A stretch of DNA of 64,000 nt from the NCBI RefSeq assembly GCF_002939865.1, contig NZ_MDEE01000007.1, forward strand, positions 80,933 to 144,932, written 5' to 3'. The notes beneath the pieces are model-generated. The model ran no database searches, was not told the origin of the DNA, and saw only the letters and a program-made list of their open reading frames with translations. The number at the start of each line of letters is the position of its first letter. Position 1 is the stretch's first letter. Made by a program: the position numbers and the translations under genes. Shown piece after piece: positions 31,885 to 40,766 of the stretch. The stretch is from Xanthomonas dyei (lineage in GTDB: Bacteria; Pseudomonadota; Gammaproteobacteria; Xanthomonadales; Xanthomonadaceae).

Positions 31885-33777
31885 TCAGCCTACATTGCGT
31901 GCCTGGCTGCGTTGCTGCTCTTGCTGATCCTGGACCTGCGTTTGCGTCTGCGCGTCCTGCCGCACGGCATTGCTGCTTTGCTCCAACGGGCGCTCTGCAG
32001 CGGCGGCCTTGTCCGCATAGATCCGCTGGTGCGCCGGGTCGTTTGGCTGACCCTGCACTGCGAACAGTCCGGTGCCGTCCTTGCTTGGCATCACCGCGTC
32101 GATGCGCTGCAGACCGCTCACCTTGGCTTCGAAGGCCAATGAACCCGCTGCATTCTCCAAGGCGCGACGGTCGGCGAATGCATTCGGACCCAGCTGTTCC
32201 AGCTTGCTCACGGCCTGGTTGTAGAGCGGATGATCGGGATTGGTTTTTTCCGACAGCAATGGCGTCTTCTCGGCCTGCTTCAGTGCCTTGAGCGTATCGC
32301 CACCCACTACGCCATCATCCTGCAGCCCGTGTGCACGCTGAAAGGCCTTGACCGCTTCACCCGTTCGCTGACCATAGGCGCCGTCGGCATCGAGCGCATT
32401 GCCCTTCGCGTCCTTGTAGCCCAACTGCTGCAAGGTCTGCTGCACTTTCAAAACCTCAGTGCCATGCGCCTTGTCGCGCAGCACCCCGGATGTTTCTGCC
32501 ACAGCCTGCGCATGCGCCGGTTTGGGTGCGTTACCGTCGTGAGACTGCTGCTTGCTCTGGCTGCGGTCCTGCAGCAACTCGCGCGCCTCGGACAGCGGGT
32601 CGCTGGCATAGAGCTTGACGCCCTTGGCGTGCTTACGCTCAAGGTAAGAATCCAGCGAGCTGAGCTCGACGCCCTCGCCACCACGCGACTGGCTGATCTT
32701 GAGCTCGCCATCCTTGGGATCACGTACCACCATGGTGATGTGGTCAATGCCCTTGTAGCGCCCCTTGTCCCAACTCTGGGGGCCATTGTCCTCGCCGATG
32801 ATCATGCCTTCTTTGAGGTTCTGGGCAGTGACGTCTTTGCCTTGGATCAGGACACCAGAGCGTTGTTCGGCCTTGCGCAGCAGTTCGGATGCACTATCGA
32901 AACCAGGGCTGAACTTCTCGTCCTTAGTGAAGATGACCTTGCCGGCGCCCTCGTTGATTTCATCCATGGTCGCGTTCTGCATCTCGACCACCCAGCCAGA
33001 ACAATCGACCCTGCCTTTGTCCGGATCTTTTGCTCCCAGGCCGTACTTGACGTGGTCGTATTTGTTGGTGAGGTCATAGGCAGCGTGTAGCGCGATGCCA
33101 TGCGCTGCAGCTTTCTCCGGCTGTGCAGGTGCGGACTGCGATGGCGCAGCTTGCGACGGCGCCTGCTGCGTGGCCGAAATCGGCTCAATGCCTTTTTCAG
33201 GGATACGGATACGGTCCATCTTCGTATCCCAGTACTGCACAAATGTCTGTGCCATGTCCTTGTCCGACATGCGCTGGAACGTCGCCGAATCGACGCCCGT
33301 CAGAGACTTCAGTTCTTTCTCGCCGACATTGTTGAGGATGTTGGCGCGAGTGCTCTCAAGCCCGAAAGATCCTGTGGCAATCGCAGTCTGAAGTGAGCGG
33401 TAACCGCTAGCGCCTTGCTGATGGGCCATGTACATGTCCAGGCCATCAGGCGTCGGCTTGCCCGACAGGTAAGGCCGGCCGTCGCGCTCGTGCCGGTCGA
33501 CCAGGCTCGTCCGGTTATCCAGATACAGCCGCGCTGCTGCGTCGGTGTTGGCCACTGCGTCCAACTCGCGCCCAGCGATGCCGTATTGCTCGGCGGTGCG
33601 GGGAGTGAACTGAAATAGCCCTTTCGCACCACCGGCTCCGCGACTGGCCAACTCGTCGAAGTTGCCGCCAGTCTCCACGTGCGCAAACCGCAGGAAGTCG
33701 TCACGCGGAATATTCCGCTCGGTTGCTTCGCGTTCGATGATGTCGAGCACTTGGGCTCGTGAGTAGTTCGTCGGCAT
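31885..33777 (-). CDS. Type IV secretion antibacterial effector (cell-wall hydrolase with XVIPCD)
   Basis: This 630-residue, signal-less protein has several parts. A lytic-transglycosylase-like domain comes first (about 5-150: VETGG with Glu35, GLFQFTP). A papain-like/NlpC-P60-type domain is second (about 225-390), with Cys259 in VDCSGW and His346 in GIDHIT. A peptidoglycan-binding domain (about 430-502) is third. The C-terminal region carries hallmarks of the Xanthomonas VirD4-interacting conserved domain: HPLYNQA (516), GLQRID (555), LFAVQG (571) and a Gln-rich tail. These proteins are injected into rival bacteria and degrade their wall. The next gene encodes a lipoprotein that fits as immunity protein. 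Confidence 0.88.
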   Translation of the reverse strand: MPTNYSRAQVLDIIEREATERNIPRDDFLRFAHVETGGNFDELASRGAGGAKGLFQFTPRTAEQYGIAGRELDAVANTDAAARLYLDNRTSLVDRHERDGRPYLSGKPTPDGLDMYMAHQQGASGYRSLQTAIATGSFGLESTRANILNNVGEKELKSLTGVDSATFQRMSDKDMAQTFVQYWDTKMDRIRIPEKGIEPISATQQAPSQAAPSQSAPAQPEKAAAHGIALHAAYDLTNKYDHVKYGLGAKDPDKGRVDCSGWVVEMQNATMDEINEGAGKVIFTKDEKFSPGFDSASELLRKAEQRSGVLIQGKDVTAQNLKEGMIIGEDNGPQSWDKGRYKGIDHITMVVRDPKDGELKISQSRGGEGVELSSLDSYLERKHAKGVKLYASDPLSEARELLQDRSQSKQQSHDGNAPKPAHAQAVAETSGVLRDKAHGTEVLKVQQTLQQLGYKDAKGNALDADGAYGQRTGEAVKAFQRAHGLQDDGVVGGDTLKALKQAEKTPLLSEKTNPDHPLYNQAVSKLEQLGPNAFADRRALENAAGSLAFEAKVSGLQRIDAVMPSKDGTGLFAVQGQPNDPAHQRIYADKAAAAERPLEQSSNAVRQDAQTQTQVQDQQEQQRSQARNVG

Positions 33778-33856
33778 CGCTCAAGGTCCTTGATTGAGTG
33801 CTGCAGCCACGTGGCTGCAGCGGTACGCCGCCCGAACCAATTCCTTTGGTTCTGTA

Positions 33857-34759
33857 TCAAGGGGTCGGCAAATACGATTTCTGGGCCGCATCGTAGCGGT
33901 ATTCAACCGTTTCGTCACCCCCGCTCGTCGGCGAGTCTGCAGACACCGTCACCCGCAGCATGGGTAGGCCGGGCTGCTGGACAAACGCAAGCGTACTGCT
34001 GTTTTTGACGCAAGGAATCTTCCCAGGCGCCTCCTCGCCACAATTTGCACTGTTGTCCTCACCAGCCGGGATGTTGCCGATATACGTCCAATGCTTGTCG
34101 TTGACGTCATCTGTTTCCTTCGGGTTGAACACGAGTGCGTCGTAGGAAAGGATCCGTACGCCCGACTGCAGGCTCCACGTCGGCACGGCCAGGACCAGCC
34201 GGCCGTCGTCGGTGACGAGGGTTTGTGGCTTACGTGTCGTGTCGACGGTGTTGCCTTGTTCCATTCCTCCGAATTCGCCGATGTAGGGCTCTGCGCCAAG
34301 AAGCTTCCATGGCGACTTGCTACCCGGTTCGCTGGTGACGAAGGTGGCGTGTGCCAAGGTCACCTTGGTGCCAGGCGCGGGATAGTGGTTTTCGCGCTCT
34401 GCGCCGAAGAGCTCGGGCGTTTCCCAGGCGAAGCCGGTGTAATAACGCGTACCGCCAAGTTCGAACTGAAAGCCGTACCAGTAATTAATCCAGCTGCCGT
34501 TGGCCACTTCGTAGGAAAGTGCGCCGTCGCCATCCACATTGCTGATGAAGTACAGCACGCTGTCGGGACGGGGCGGCTGTAGTTGCTGGGTGGATCCCTG
34601 GGTTGCGTCCTGCATGGGAGAAGCATCCTTGTCTGAAGGTTTTGGGGCGGTAATGGCTGCGGGGGGAGTCGCCTTCGAAGCCGCGGCATCCGGTGGCGCC
34701 GGCTTGCAGGCAGCGATCATCGCTAACGCAAGGATCAGTGGAATCTTCCTGACGAGCAT
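33857..34759 (-). CDS. Lipoprotein, likely immunity protein of the effector
   Basis: The 300-residue product has a lipoprotein signal with lipobox IAAC (Cys18), a Pro/Ala/Lys-rich linker (about 20-65) and then a folded beta-rich domain. It stands directly upstream of the effector on the same strand with a 79-bp gap. Periplasmic lipoproteins next to wall-degrading type IV effectors are the standard immunity partners in Xanthomonas. Binding to the effector is inferred from position and location, not from a known fold. Confidence 0.75.
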   Translation of the reverse strand: MLVRKIPLILALAMIAACKPAPPDAAASKATPPAAITAPKPSDKDASPMQDATQGSTQQLQPPRPDSVLYFISNVDGDGALSYEVANGSWINYWYGFQFELGGTRYYTGFAWETPELFGAERENHYPAPGTKVTLAHATFVTSEPGSKSPWKLLGAEPYIGEFGGMEQGNTVDTTRKPQTLVTDDGRLVLAVPTWSLQSGVRILSYDALVFNPKETDDVNDKHWTYIGNIPAGEDNSANCGEEAPGKIPCVKNSSTLAFVQQPGLPMLRVTVSADSPTSGGDETVEYRYDAAQKSYLPTP

Positions 34760-34964
34760 TGGGGTGCATCCATTGCGGAGGGCGGCGAAAGTCTACTCCA
34801 GCGCGACGAGGTGTCCAGTCGTCGCGCCGAGTATCGCCAGGCCAGGGGGCCTGCTGGGCGTCGCGCTTCCAGGCGAGGTAGTGTGTGTGGGGGCTCAGGT
34901 CTGCATCCCGTCTGTTGCATCGCTCGTCCGCAGAAACCTCAGGAGGGCTCAGTATCAGTCGTAC

Positions 34965-35489
34965 TTACGCCAGCGGCGTATTGGAAATGATCTCCACCCA
35001 ATAGCCGTCCGGGTCCTTGATGAAAGCCAGGTGCTTCATACGGCCGTCTTCCAGGCGTTTTTGGTATGCCACGCCGAGGCTGTCGAAGCGTGCGCAGGCG
35101 GCGTGGATGTCCGGTACCGAGACGCAAATGTGGCCGAAGCCGCGTGGGTCGCTATTGCCGTCGTGATAGACCGGGCCGTCCTGGGTTTCGGTGCCGTGGT
35201 TGTGGGTGAGTTCCAGCACGCCGGGGATGCCGGCCATCCACAGACGGCGCGCTGCGTCGTCGTCGGGAATCGATGTGCCTTCCGGGGTTAATGCGAGAAA
35301 GTACAGGCTGAACTGCGCTTCGGCGAAGTGACGCGCATCCAGCAGGCGGAAGCCGAGCACGCGCGTGTAGAAGTCCAGCGATCGCTGCGCATCCTTGATA
35401 CGCAGCATGGTGTGGTTGAACACGAAACCGCTGGTTACGGGGGGCGCGGCGCTAGCGCCGGGAACGTGTTGCAGATCGGTCAGAGGCAT
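34965..35489 (-). CDS. gloA: Lactoylglutathione lyase (glyoxalase I)
   Basis: The 174-residue metalloenzyme isomerises the methylglyoxal-glutathione adduct. The family signatures are plain: FNHTMLRIKDAQRSLDFYT with the first metal His, GVLELTHNHGTE with the Glu/His region, GFGHICVSV with the next His, and KDPDGYWVEII with the last Glu. It stands alone on the minus strand, with its own short spacers. Confidence 0.95.
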   Translation of the reverse strand: MPLTDLQHVPGASAAPPVTSGFVFNHTMLRIKDAQRSLDFYTRVLGFRLLDARHFAEAQFSLYFLALTPEGTSIPDDDAARRLWMAGIPGVLELTHNHGTETQDGPVYHDGNSDPRGFGHICVSVPDIHAACARFDSLGVAYQKRLEDGRMKHLAFIKDPDGYWVEIISNTPLA

Positions 35490-35662
35490 TGTTGGGTTCC
35501 TTGTTGAAATCGGGGCACAGGTCAGTGCTGCAGTGTGGGCCGATGTTAGCGAGGCAAGGGTTGTCGGCGTGTCTGCATTACGCGCGTCGGTGATCTGGCC
35601 GCCACGCGCTGTAGTCGATCATTGCTTTATGTCTGCGTTTGCCTGCGTTTGCCTGCGTACAG

Positions 35663-35704
35663 GCCGTGCGCATGGGCCGGAGCGTCCAGGTCCATGCGCA
35701 CGGC
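35663..35704 (-). terminator. 13-bp inverted repeat after copB
   Basis: GCCGTGCGCATGG (35663-35675) is perfectly complementary to 35692-35704 across a 16-bp loop, 11 bp beyond the copB stop. There is no T-tract. It likely ends or protects the copLAB message. Confidence 0.55.
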
Positions 35705-35714
35705 TGTGGCCATC

Positions 35715-36989
35715 TCAAAACCAGATGCGCACGCCGGCGATGAAGCGGCTGTCGCGCGCCGGTTCGTCGTCCATCGGGGCGCGCTGGGCCCGGTTGCCGA
35801 AGCTGCGCTGATGCACCCAGCCGATGTAGGGCGCAAACCGGCGCGTGACTTCGTAGCGGAGGCGCACACCCGCTTCGAGCTGCTCCAGTCCACTGTCGAT
35901 GCCGCGCTGCGTATCCTCGCTCAGTGCGATGTTCGCTTCCACGCGCGGCTGCAGGATCAGGCGGTTGGTGAGCAGGACGTCGTATTCGCCTTCCAGTCGC
36001 AGGGCCGCGCGACCGCCGCTGGCCACGAAGAGGGTGGCCTCGGTTTCGAACTTGTACGGCGCCAGGCCTTGCACGCCGAACGCTGCCCAACTGCGATGAT
36101 CGGTGCCGATGTCCTGACGCACGCCCACCAGCACGTCCCACCAGGGCGAGACGGCATGGCCGTAGAACGCTTCGACCGACGCGTCTTGCGTGCGCCCCTG
36201 TTGTCGCTCGCCTTCGCTGCGTAGCCACAGACGGTTGATATCGCCGCCGATCCACGCGCGCGCCTCCCATTCCTGGCCGCTGCCGCGATCGGTGTCGAAC
36301 GCCTCCAGTCGATCGAGCAGCACATACCGGTTGACTCCTGTCCCATGCATCGCATGGCTCTGCAACGGGGCGAAGGCCGCTGCGATGTCCTCGGCGGTCG
36401 GCTCTGGAATCGGCTCGCGTGGCAGTGCAGTGCGGTGAGTGGCGGCGCTCGTTTGCATCGGCGGGTTGACTGGTGCGTCGTGCTGCATCTGCGCATGGTC
36501 CATGGTTGTGTGATCCATTGGCGTCTGCTGCGTGGGGGCTTCATCCATCGATGCGTGATTCATCGCCGCGTGATCCATGGAGCCATGCTCCATGCCTGCG
36601 TGCGACATGTGACTGTCACCTGCAGGCGGCTTCAATGCGGCTTCCTGCATCTGAGCATGCTGCAACACCGATGTATCGGCGCGTGCCACAGACGTTGCGG
36701 CGTCGCGAGTAGATGCCTTTGCAGGCTTTGGCATCTCGTCGGCGTGCTGCATGTGCGCGTGTGACATCTCCATGGCAGGCAGCATGTCCTGTGCAGTTGC
36801 CGACTCCGCATAAAGCGGTTTTGCCGTTTGCAAATCGGTATCGTCAGCCTCGGCCGTCATCTGCATCGCATGCACAGGCGGGTCGTGCGCTGTGTCGTTG
36901 CTCGGCGCATCCGCGTGCTGCTGTGCGGCCAACGATGCACTGAACAACCACGTGCTCACGAACAGTGGGCGTAGACGTAACGCGCTCAT
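35715..36989 (-). CDS. copB: Copper resistance outer-membrane protein CopB
   Basis: The 424-residue protein has a signal peptide (about residues 1-22) and a long Met/His-rich copper-binding region (about 40-185) with many SHM, HAxM, MDH and MNH units. The CopB barrel domain follows (about 205-424), ending in the assembly signal GVRIWF. The family sequesters or exports copper at the outer membrane. Its ATG overlaps the copA stop (ATGA). Confidence 0.95.
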   Translation of the reverse strand: MSALRLRPLFVSTWLFSASLAAQQHADAPSNDTAHDPPVHAMQMTAEADDTDLQTAKPLYAESATAQDMLPAMEMSHAHMQHADEMPKPAKASTRDAATSVARADTSVLQHAQMQEAALKPPAGDSHMSHAGMEHGSMDHAAMNHASMDEAPTQQTPMDHTTMDHAQMQHDAPVNPPMQTSAATHRTALPREPIPEPTAEDIAAAFAPLQSHAMHGTGVNRYVLLDRLEAFDTDRGSGQEWEARAWIGGDINRLWLRSEGERQQGRTQDASVEAFYGHAVSPWWDVLVGVRQDIGTDHRSWAAFGVQGLAPYKFETEATLFVASGGRAALRLEGEYDVLLTNRLILQPRVEANIALSEDTQRGIDSGLEQLEAGVRLRYEVTRRFAPYIGWVHQRSFGNRAQRAPMDDEPARDSRFIAGVRIWF

Positions 36990-38812
36990 GCGTCCACCCG
37001 CACTTCGCGCATCATGCCCGCTTCCATGTGGTAGAGCAGATGACAGTGGTAGGCCCAGCGGCCCAGCGCATCTGCGCGCACGCGATAGCTACGGCGCGTG
37101 CCGGGCGGCATGTCGATGGTGTGCTTGCGCACCTGGAAATTGCCGTCGGCATCTTCCAGGTCGCTCCACATGCCGTGCAGGTGAATCGGGTGTTGCATCA
37201 TGGTGTCGTTGACCAGCACGATGCGTAGCCGCTCGCCGTAGCGCAGCCGCAGTGGGTCGGCCGAGGCGAAGGCGATGCCGTCGAAGGACCATGCGAATTT
37301 TTCCATGTGGCCGGTCAGATGCAGCTCGATCTCGCGACCAGGCTCGCGGCCATCCGGGTCGTCGAACAGACTGTGCAGATCGCCGTAACACAGCACGCGG
37401 CGGCCGTTATCGCGCAGGCCTAGGCCAGGGTCGTCCAGGCGCGGTGCAGTGGCCTTGCTGCGCATGTCGATCAACGGATTGCCGGTTTCGCTGGCGGAGT
37501 GGTGCGGTGCCTTGTCCGACGCGCTGTCCGGCATGTGCGCATGCTGGGCCGGCATCGGCATCGGCATCGGCATCGGCATCGGCATGGCGTGTGCGGCATG
37601 CGGGTCGCTTTGCATGGCATCGCCAGCGTGCATGGAGTGATCGGCGTGCCCCGTGCCACCGCCATGCGCCATGTCCTGCATGGTCAGTATCGCGCGTGGG
37701 TCCAGTGGGGGAATTGGCGCCCGCAAGCCATGCCGTACCGCCAGCGTGCCGCAGGCGAATCCGGTGCGGCCCATGTCCTGCGCAAACAACGTAAACGCGT
37801 CCTGGCCGGTCGGCTCGACGAGCACATCGAAGGTTTCGGCTGCGGCAATGCGCAGCTCGTCCACGCTGACCGGATGCACGTATTGGCCGTCGGCCGCGAC
37901 CACGGTCATGCGCAGGCCGGGGATGCGGATGTCGAAGTAGGTCATCGACGAGCCATTGATGACACGCAGCAACACCTTTTCGCCGGGGGTGAACAAGCCG
38001 GTCCAGTTGCCGGCCGGCGCCACGCCGTTGAGCAGATAGGTGTAGGTGTTGGCGTTGACGTCCGACAGGTCGGTGGGTGTCATGCGCATGCGCCCCCACA
38101 TGCCGCGGTCGGCCAGTGTCGCGCGCAAGCCGTCTTCGCGCGCATCGCGCACAAAATCGCCCACCGTGCGCTGCGCGTAATTGTCGTGGCTCGGCATCTG
38201 TTTCAAACGACGGAACAGCGCCGCCGGGTCCAGATCGGTCCAGTCCGACAACAGCACCACATGTTCGCGATCAAAGCGGTACGGCGGCGGCGTCAGCGGG
38301 TCGATGACGATGGCGCCGTACAGGCCGGCCTGCTCCTGGAACATCGAGTGGCTGTGGTACCAGTAGGTGCCGGATTGGCGCAGCGCGAAGCGGTAGTGAT
38401 ACTCCTGGCCCGGCGCGATGCCATCGAAGCTCATGCCCGGCACGCCGTCCATGTTGGCGGGCAGCAGCAGGCCATGCCAATGCACCGAGGTGGGCTGGTC
38501 GGTCAGCGCATTACGCACACGCACGCTCACCGTGTCGCCCTCGCGCCAGCGCAGCGTTGGCGCAGGCAGGCTCTGATTGACGGTGATGGCAGGGCGCGTG
38601 CGCCCGGTGAAATTGACCGGCATGCGGCCGATCTGCAGCGACTGGCTACTGCCGCGCAGGACCGGCGTGGAGACCGTGCCGGCCGCACGCGCATCGGTGC
38701 TCCACAGCCCGGCGCCTGCGGCAAGCCCGCCCAGGGCCAGGCCTTGCACAAAACGACGCCGGCTGATGGCGGGCGTGGAGGTTGGATCGAATACAGGGGA
38801 ATCGGAAGACAT
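36986..38812 (-). CDS. copA: Multicopper oxidase CopA
   Basis: The 608-residue periplasmic oxidase has a twin-arginine signal (SRRRFVQG, residues 18-25). Its cupredoxin domains carry copper sites HWHGLLLP, HSHSMFQEQAG, HPIHLHGMW and the C-terminal HCHLLYHMEAGMM. A Met/His-rich loop (about 400-450) contains six Met-Pro pairs encoded by a hexanucleotide repeat. It oxidises and sequesters copper. Order copL-copA-copB is that of the Xanthomonas copper operon. Confidence 0.97.
   Translation of the reverse strand: MSSDSPVFDPTSTPAISRRRFVQGLALGGLAAGAGLWSTDARAAGTVSTPVLRGSSQSLQIGRMPVNFTGRTRPAITVNQSLPAPTLRWREGDTVSVRVRNALTDQPTSVHWHGLLLPANMDGVPGMSFDGIAPGQEYHYRFALRQSGTYWYHSHSMFQEQAGLYGAIVIDPLTPPPYRFDREHVVLLSDWTDLDPAALFRRLKQMPSHDNYAQRTVGDFVRDAREDGLRATLADRGMWGRMRMTPTDLSDVNANTYTYLLNGVAPAGNWTGLFTPGEKVLLRVINGSSMTYFDIRIPGLRMTVVAADGQYVHPVSVDELRIAAAETFDVLVEPTGQDAFTLFAQDMGRTGFACGTLAVRHGLRAPIPPLDPRAILTMQDMAHGGGTGHADHSMHAGDAMQSDPHAAHAMPMPMPMPMPMPAQHAHMPDSASDKAPHHSASETGNPLIDMRSKATAPRLDDPGLGLRDNGRRVLCYGDLHSLFDDPDGREPGREIELHLTGHMEKFAWSFDGIAFASADPLRLRYGERLRIVLVNDTMMQHPIHLHGMWSDLEDADGNFQVRKHTIDMPPGTRRSYRVRADALGRWAYHCHLLYHMEAGMMREVRVDA
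37551..37586. repeat. GGCATC hexamer repeat inside copA
   Basis: Five perfect GGCATC units and a sixth with one change encode a Met-Pro ladder on the minus strand. Loss or gain of units stays in frame and would change the number of Met ligands. Confidence 0.9.
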
Positions 38813-39037
38813 GTCACCTCCGGCGCGTCTGCAACAGCAGGCAGACGTAGCGCATCGCTGAGAAATCCCGCGTGCAAGGACGCGGGGCGAAGCATGCGTG
38901 GAATGGCCGAGGGACGCGGCGCGCTATCGTCAGATCAGGCGGACGACGCACGTATCGTCGAAGCGTTCGCGCAGCCCCTGCCGATCCTGAGCATCTGCGA
39001 CGCAGCGCTGATGGAGCGCGTCGTGTCGTGTCGGCCG

Positions 39038-39433
39038 TTAGCCGATGGGAGGTCGAACCGGTTGTTCGTGTGCCGGGCTGCCGCGGCCTTCGTCCAGGGC
39101 GGCGGTCACGCCGGAATGACCGAGTAGCCGCGCCGGAACCGCAGGCAGGGTCAGCAAGGCCAGACTGGCGTGCTGCAGGCAGTCGCAGCTGCCCAGCTTG
39201 CAGCAGTCGCTTGCGTTCGCGTGTTGGGTCTTGTCGGGCAACGGCGCCGTATCTGGCGCTGGCATGGCGTCATGGCAAGGCATTGCTGCTGCCATGCGCG
39301 CCGGCATCGCGTGCGTTGCCGCCTGCGGCATGGCCGTGTTCGGCATCGCCATGCCCACCGACGCCCACGCGCCGGTGGCCGTATTGGCGACCAGGCACAG
39401 GCACAGCAGCAGGCGGAGCAGGCAACGCAGCAC
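39038..39433 (-). CDS. copL: Copper operon regulator CopL
   Basis: This is a 131-residue protein upstream of copA on the same strand. It has a hydrophobic N-terminus (LRCLLRLLLCLCLVA), a Met/His region (AMPNTAMP, AMPCHDAMP) and a Cys cluster (DCCKLGSCDC), as in CopL of Xanthomonas, which is needed for copper-induced copAB expression. No ATG fits. The GTG at 39433 is my best start; the frame stays open well upstream, so the true start is uncertain. A 225-bp spacer with a short GC-rich hairpin (38867-38886) separates it from copA. Confidence 0.78.
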   Translation of the reverse strand: MLRCLLRLLLCLCLVANTATGAWASVGMAMPNTAMPQAATHAMPARMAAAMPCHDAMPAPDTAPLPDKTQHANASDCCKLGSCDCLQHASLALLTLPAVPARLLGHSGVTAALDEGRGSPAHEQPVRPPIG

Positions 39434-39565
39434 GGGCGGTCGGGGCTGGCAAAGAACGTTGCGAGCATACCACCGGCCCGCAACTGTCCGCCCGATGACT
39501 GCCTGCCCCGGGTGCGCGCCTGGCGGCGGTAGAATCGGGGTCTCTTTCGCATCAAATCCGTGCCC

Positions 39566-40669
39566 ATGTCGCAGCGCCAGTGGGTGGCCGCCGCCATCCA
39601 GAAGATCGAGGCCGATTTCAATCGTTCGGCCGACACCCATCTGATTCCGATGGGCCTGCCGGGCTATCCGGGCATCGACCTGTATTTCAAGGACGAGTCC
39701 AGCCACCCCACCGGCAGCCTCAAGCACCGCTTGGCGCGCTCGCTGTTTTTGTATGCGCTGACCAATGGCTGGCTGCGTGCAGGGCGCCCGGTGATCGAGG
39801 CCTCCAGCGGGTCGACTGCGATTTCCGAAGCCTATTTCGCGCGCTTGCTGGGTGTGCCCTTCATCGCGGTGATGCCCGCCTCGACCTCGCCGGAGAAGAT
39901 CGCCGCGATCGAATTCCAGGGCGGCCGCTGCCATCTGGTGGAGCGCGCCTGCGATCTGGACAGCGCCTCGCATCAGCTCGCGCGCGAGACCGGCGGGCAT
40001 TTCATGGACCAGTTCACCTACGCCGAGCGCGCTACCGACTGGCGCGCCAACAACAACATCGCCGAATCGATCTTCAAGCAGCTGGCCGAAGAACCGCACC
40101 CCATCCCCGACTGGATCGTCTGCAGCCCCGGCACCGGCGGCACCAGCGCCACCTTGGGGCGCTATGTGCGCTATCGCCGCCATCACACCCGCATCCTGTG
40201 CGTGGACCCGGAAGTATCGGTGTTCTTCGACGGCTATTGCCGCGCGGTGGACGGGCAGTGCCCCAAGGAGCTGGCGATCACCGGCGGCTCGCGCATCGAA
40301 GGCATCGGCCGGCCGCGGGTGGAATCGAGCTTCATCCCCAGCTGCGTGGATGAAATGATCAAGGTGCCCGATGCTTTGAGCCTGGCCGCGATGCGCCACG
40401 TCAGCGCCACCCTGGGCCGTCGCGTGGGCGGTTCCACTGGCACCAACTTCATCGGCGTGCTGCACGCCGCGCAGCGGATGCGCGAGCAAGGCCGTCAGGG
40501 CTCCATCGTCAGCATCCTGTGCGATGCCGGCGAGCGCTACGCGCACAGTTACTACAACCCGGCCTGGTATGTGGAACGCGCGATCGATGTCACCGACAGC
40601 GATGCGGCCATTGCCAGCGCGGTCAACGGCGGCGCATTGCCGCAGCTGCCTTGTGCTGCGCTGGAATGA
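39566..40669 (+). CDS. PLP-dependent cysteine synthase-family enzyme
   Basis: This 367-residue type II PLP enzyme has the cofactor Lys53 in HPTGSLKHR, the substrate loop [10 protein letters not shown], and a phosphate-binding PGTGGTSAT. It is longer than CysK/CysM and has the extra C-terminal region [11 protein letters not shown]. That groups it with the cysteine synthase/cysteine desulfhydrase (Cds1-like) branch. Synthesis versus H2S-producing breakdown of cysteine cannot be decided here. ATG 39566 is preferred over the GTG at 39560. Confidence 0.82.
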   Translation: MSQRQWVAAAIQKIEADFNRSADTHLIPMGLPGYPGIDLYFKDESSHPTGSLKHRLARSLFLYALTNGWLRAGRPVIEASSGSTAISEAYFARLLGVPFIAVMPASTSPEKIAAIEFQGGRCHLVERACDLDSASHQLARETGGHFMDQFTYAERATDWRANNNIAESIFKQLAEEPHPIPDWIVCSPGTGGTSATLGRYVRYRRHHTRILCVDPEVSVFFDGYCRAVDGQCPKELAITGGSRIEGIGRPRVESSFIPSCVDEMIKVPDALSLAAMRHVSATLGRRVGGSTGTNFIGVLHAAQRMREQGRQGSIVSILCDAGERYAHSYYNPAWYVERAIDVTDSDAAIASAVNGGALPQLPCAALE

Positions 40670-40766
40670 TCGCCATATCGGGAGCCTGCTGACGCGCGCC
40701 GCGTGTCGGTAGGTATCGCCACACATCATTCGTCATCCCTGATCCAGTCCACCGCCGGAGCGCTCC

